Origin: Sphingobium sp. OAS761
GTDB taxonomy: Bacteria; Pseudomonadota; Alphaproteobacteria; Sphingomonadales; Sphingomonadaceae
Direction of reading: 5' to 3'
Assembly (NCBI RefSeq): GCF_024168485.1
Contig: NZ_JALJVY010000009.1
Coordinates: forward strand, 164,016 to 228,015
DNA: 64,000 nucleotides
This document shows, one piece after another, positions 63,865 to 64,000 of the stretch. The translations under genes and the position numbers were made by a program. Under the pieces are notes generated by a model. That model saw only the letters and a program-made list of their open reading frames with translations, made no database searches and was not told where the DNA came from. The stretch's first letter is position 1; each line of letters begins with the position of its first letter.

Positions 63865-64000
63865 GAAAAAATCGGCGACGAAGGCCCCTGCTGAGCGGGT
63901 CGTGAAGGACATTAGGCGCGCAACCTGGCGCCACTTCTCGGCCGAGGACAAAATCCGGATCGTGCTGGATGGCCTGCGCGGCGAAGACAGCATTGCCGAG
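63845..64000 (+). CDS. IS3-type transposase OrfA-like, cut by the window end
   Basis: Fifty-two codons open to the last base. After a basic leader (KPQHSLKKSATKAPAERVV) comes RHFSAEDKIRIVLDGLRGED, a common N-terminus of IS3-family OrfA helix-turn-helix proteins (usually continuing into SIAELCRREGI). It is unrelated in sequence to the IS at 62.4-63.8 kb, so two different elements lie side by side with about 46 bases between the first IS end and the palindrome. Confidence 0.85.
   Translation, partial: MKPQHSLKKSATKAPAERVVKDIRRATWRHFSAEDKIRIVLDGLRGEDSIAE

Overview
The window is chromosomal DNA from a GC-rich alphaproteobacterium, most likely a sphingomonad (Sphingobium/Sphingomonas type). The assignment rests on gene content: an alphaproteobacterial AddAB pair, a DivL-type kinase with tyrosine in its H-box, PhaR, a short ProRS without an insertion domain, MreBCD-PBP2-RodA, and several secreted S9/M2 peptidases. 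Nothing was searched; all names come from motifs, length and gene order.

Layout. 1-5.4 kb: 3' end of alr, a polyhydroxyalkanoate-linked group (thiolase, PhaC-like hydrolase, phaR) and proS. 5.4-10.4 kb: an oligopeptidase B-like enzyme, hslVU, a 61-residue Cys-motif protein behind a promoter with a palindrome in its spacer, an entericidin-type lipoprotein and tRNA-Val. 10.4-22.7 kb: dipeptidyl peptidase, methyltransferase, asd, hydrolase, M2 peptidase, diguanylate cyclase, AMP nucleosidase, peroxiredoxin, yqgE, and ahcY behind a 24-nt palindrome. 22.8-34.0 kb: a tightly overlapping series divL-tsaE-amgK-murU-addB-addA, then trxA. 34.0-42.1 kb: a decayed glutathione S-transferase gene, a HisN-like phosphatase, argJ, a glycosyltransferase-like gene, secA, a PilZ protein, a TonB-like protein and tRNA-Ser. 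42.4-53.1 kb: a long co-directional run mltB-rlpA-dacC-tmk-holB-metG-tatD-MBL hydrolase-retropepsin-MFS-mazG. 53.2-56.0 kb: a lone flagellin gene and mutL. 56.2-61.9 kb: the rod-shape operon mreBCD-mrdA-mrdB. 62.0-64.0 kb: tRNA-Lys followed by accessory DNA: a frameshifted CusF-like fragment, an IS3-family element carrying two damaging mutations, and the start of a second IS3-type transposase running off the end.

The genes are mostly housekeeping: cell-wall synthesis, remodelling and recycling (alr, amgK/murU, mltB, rlpA, dacC, mreBCD, mrdAB), DNA repair (addAB, mutL), protein export and quality control (secA, hslVU), cell-cycle signalling (divL) and peptide use. I found no phage, CRISPR array, biosynthetic cluster or obvious defence system. 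The most interesting items are regulatory or decay signals: the ahcY palindrome, the small Cys protein and its promoter, the orphan flagellin, the gst and cusF remnants, and the two IS elements next to tRNA-Lys.
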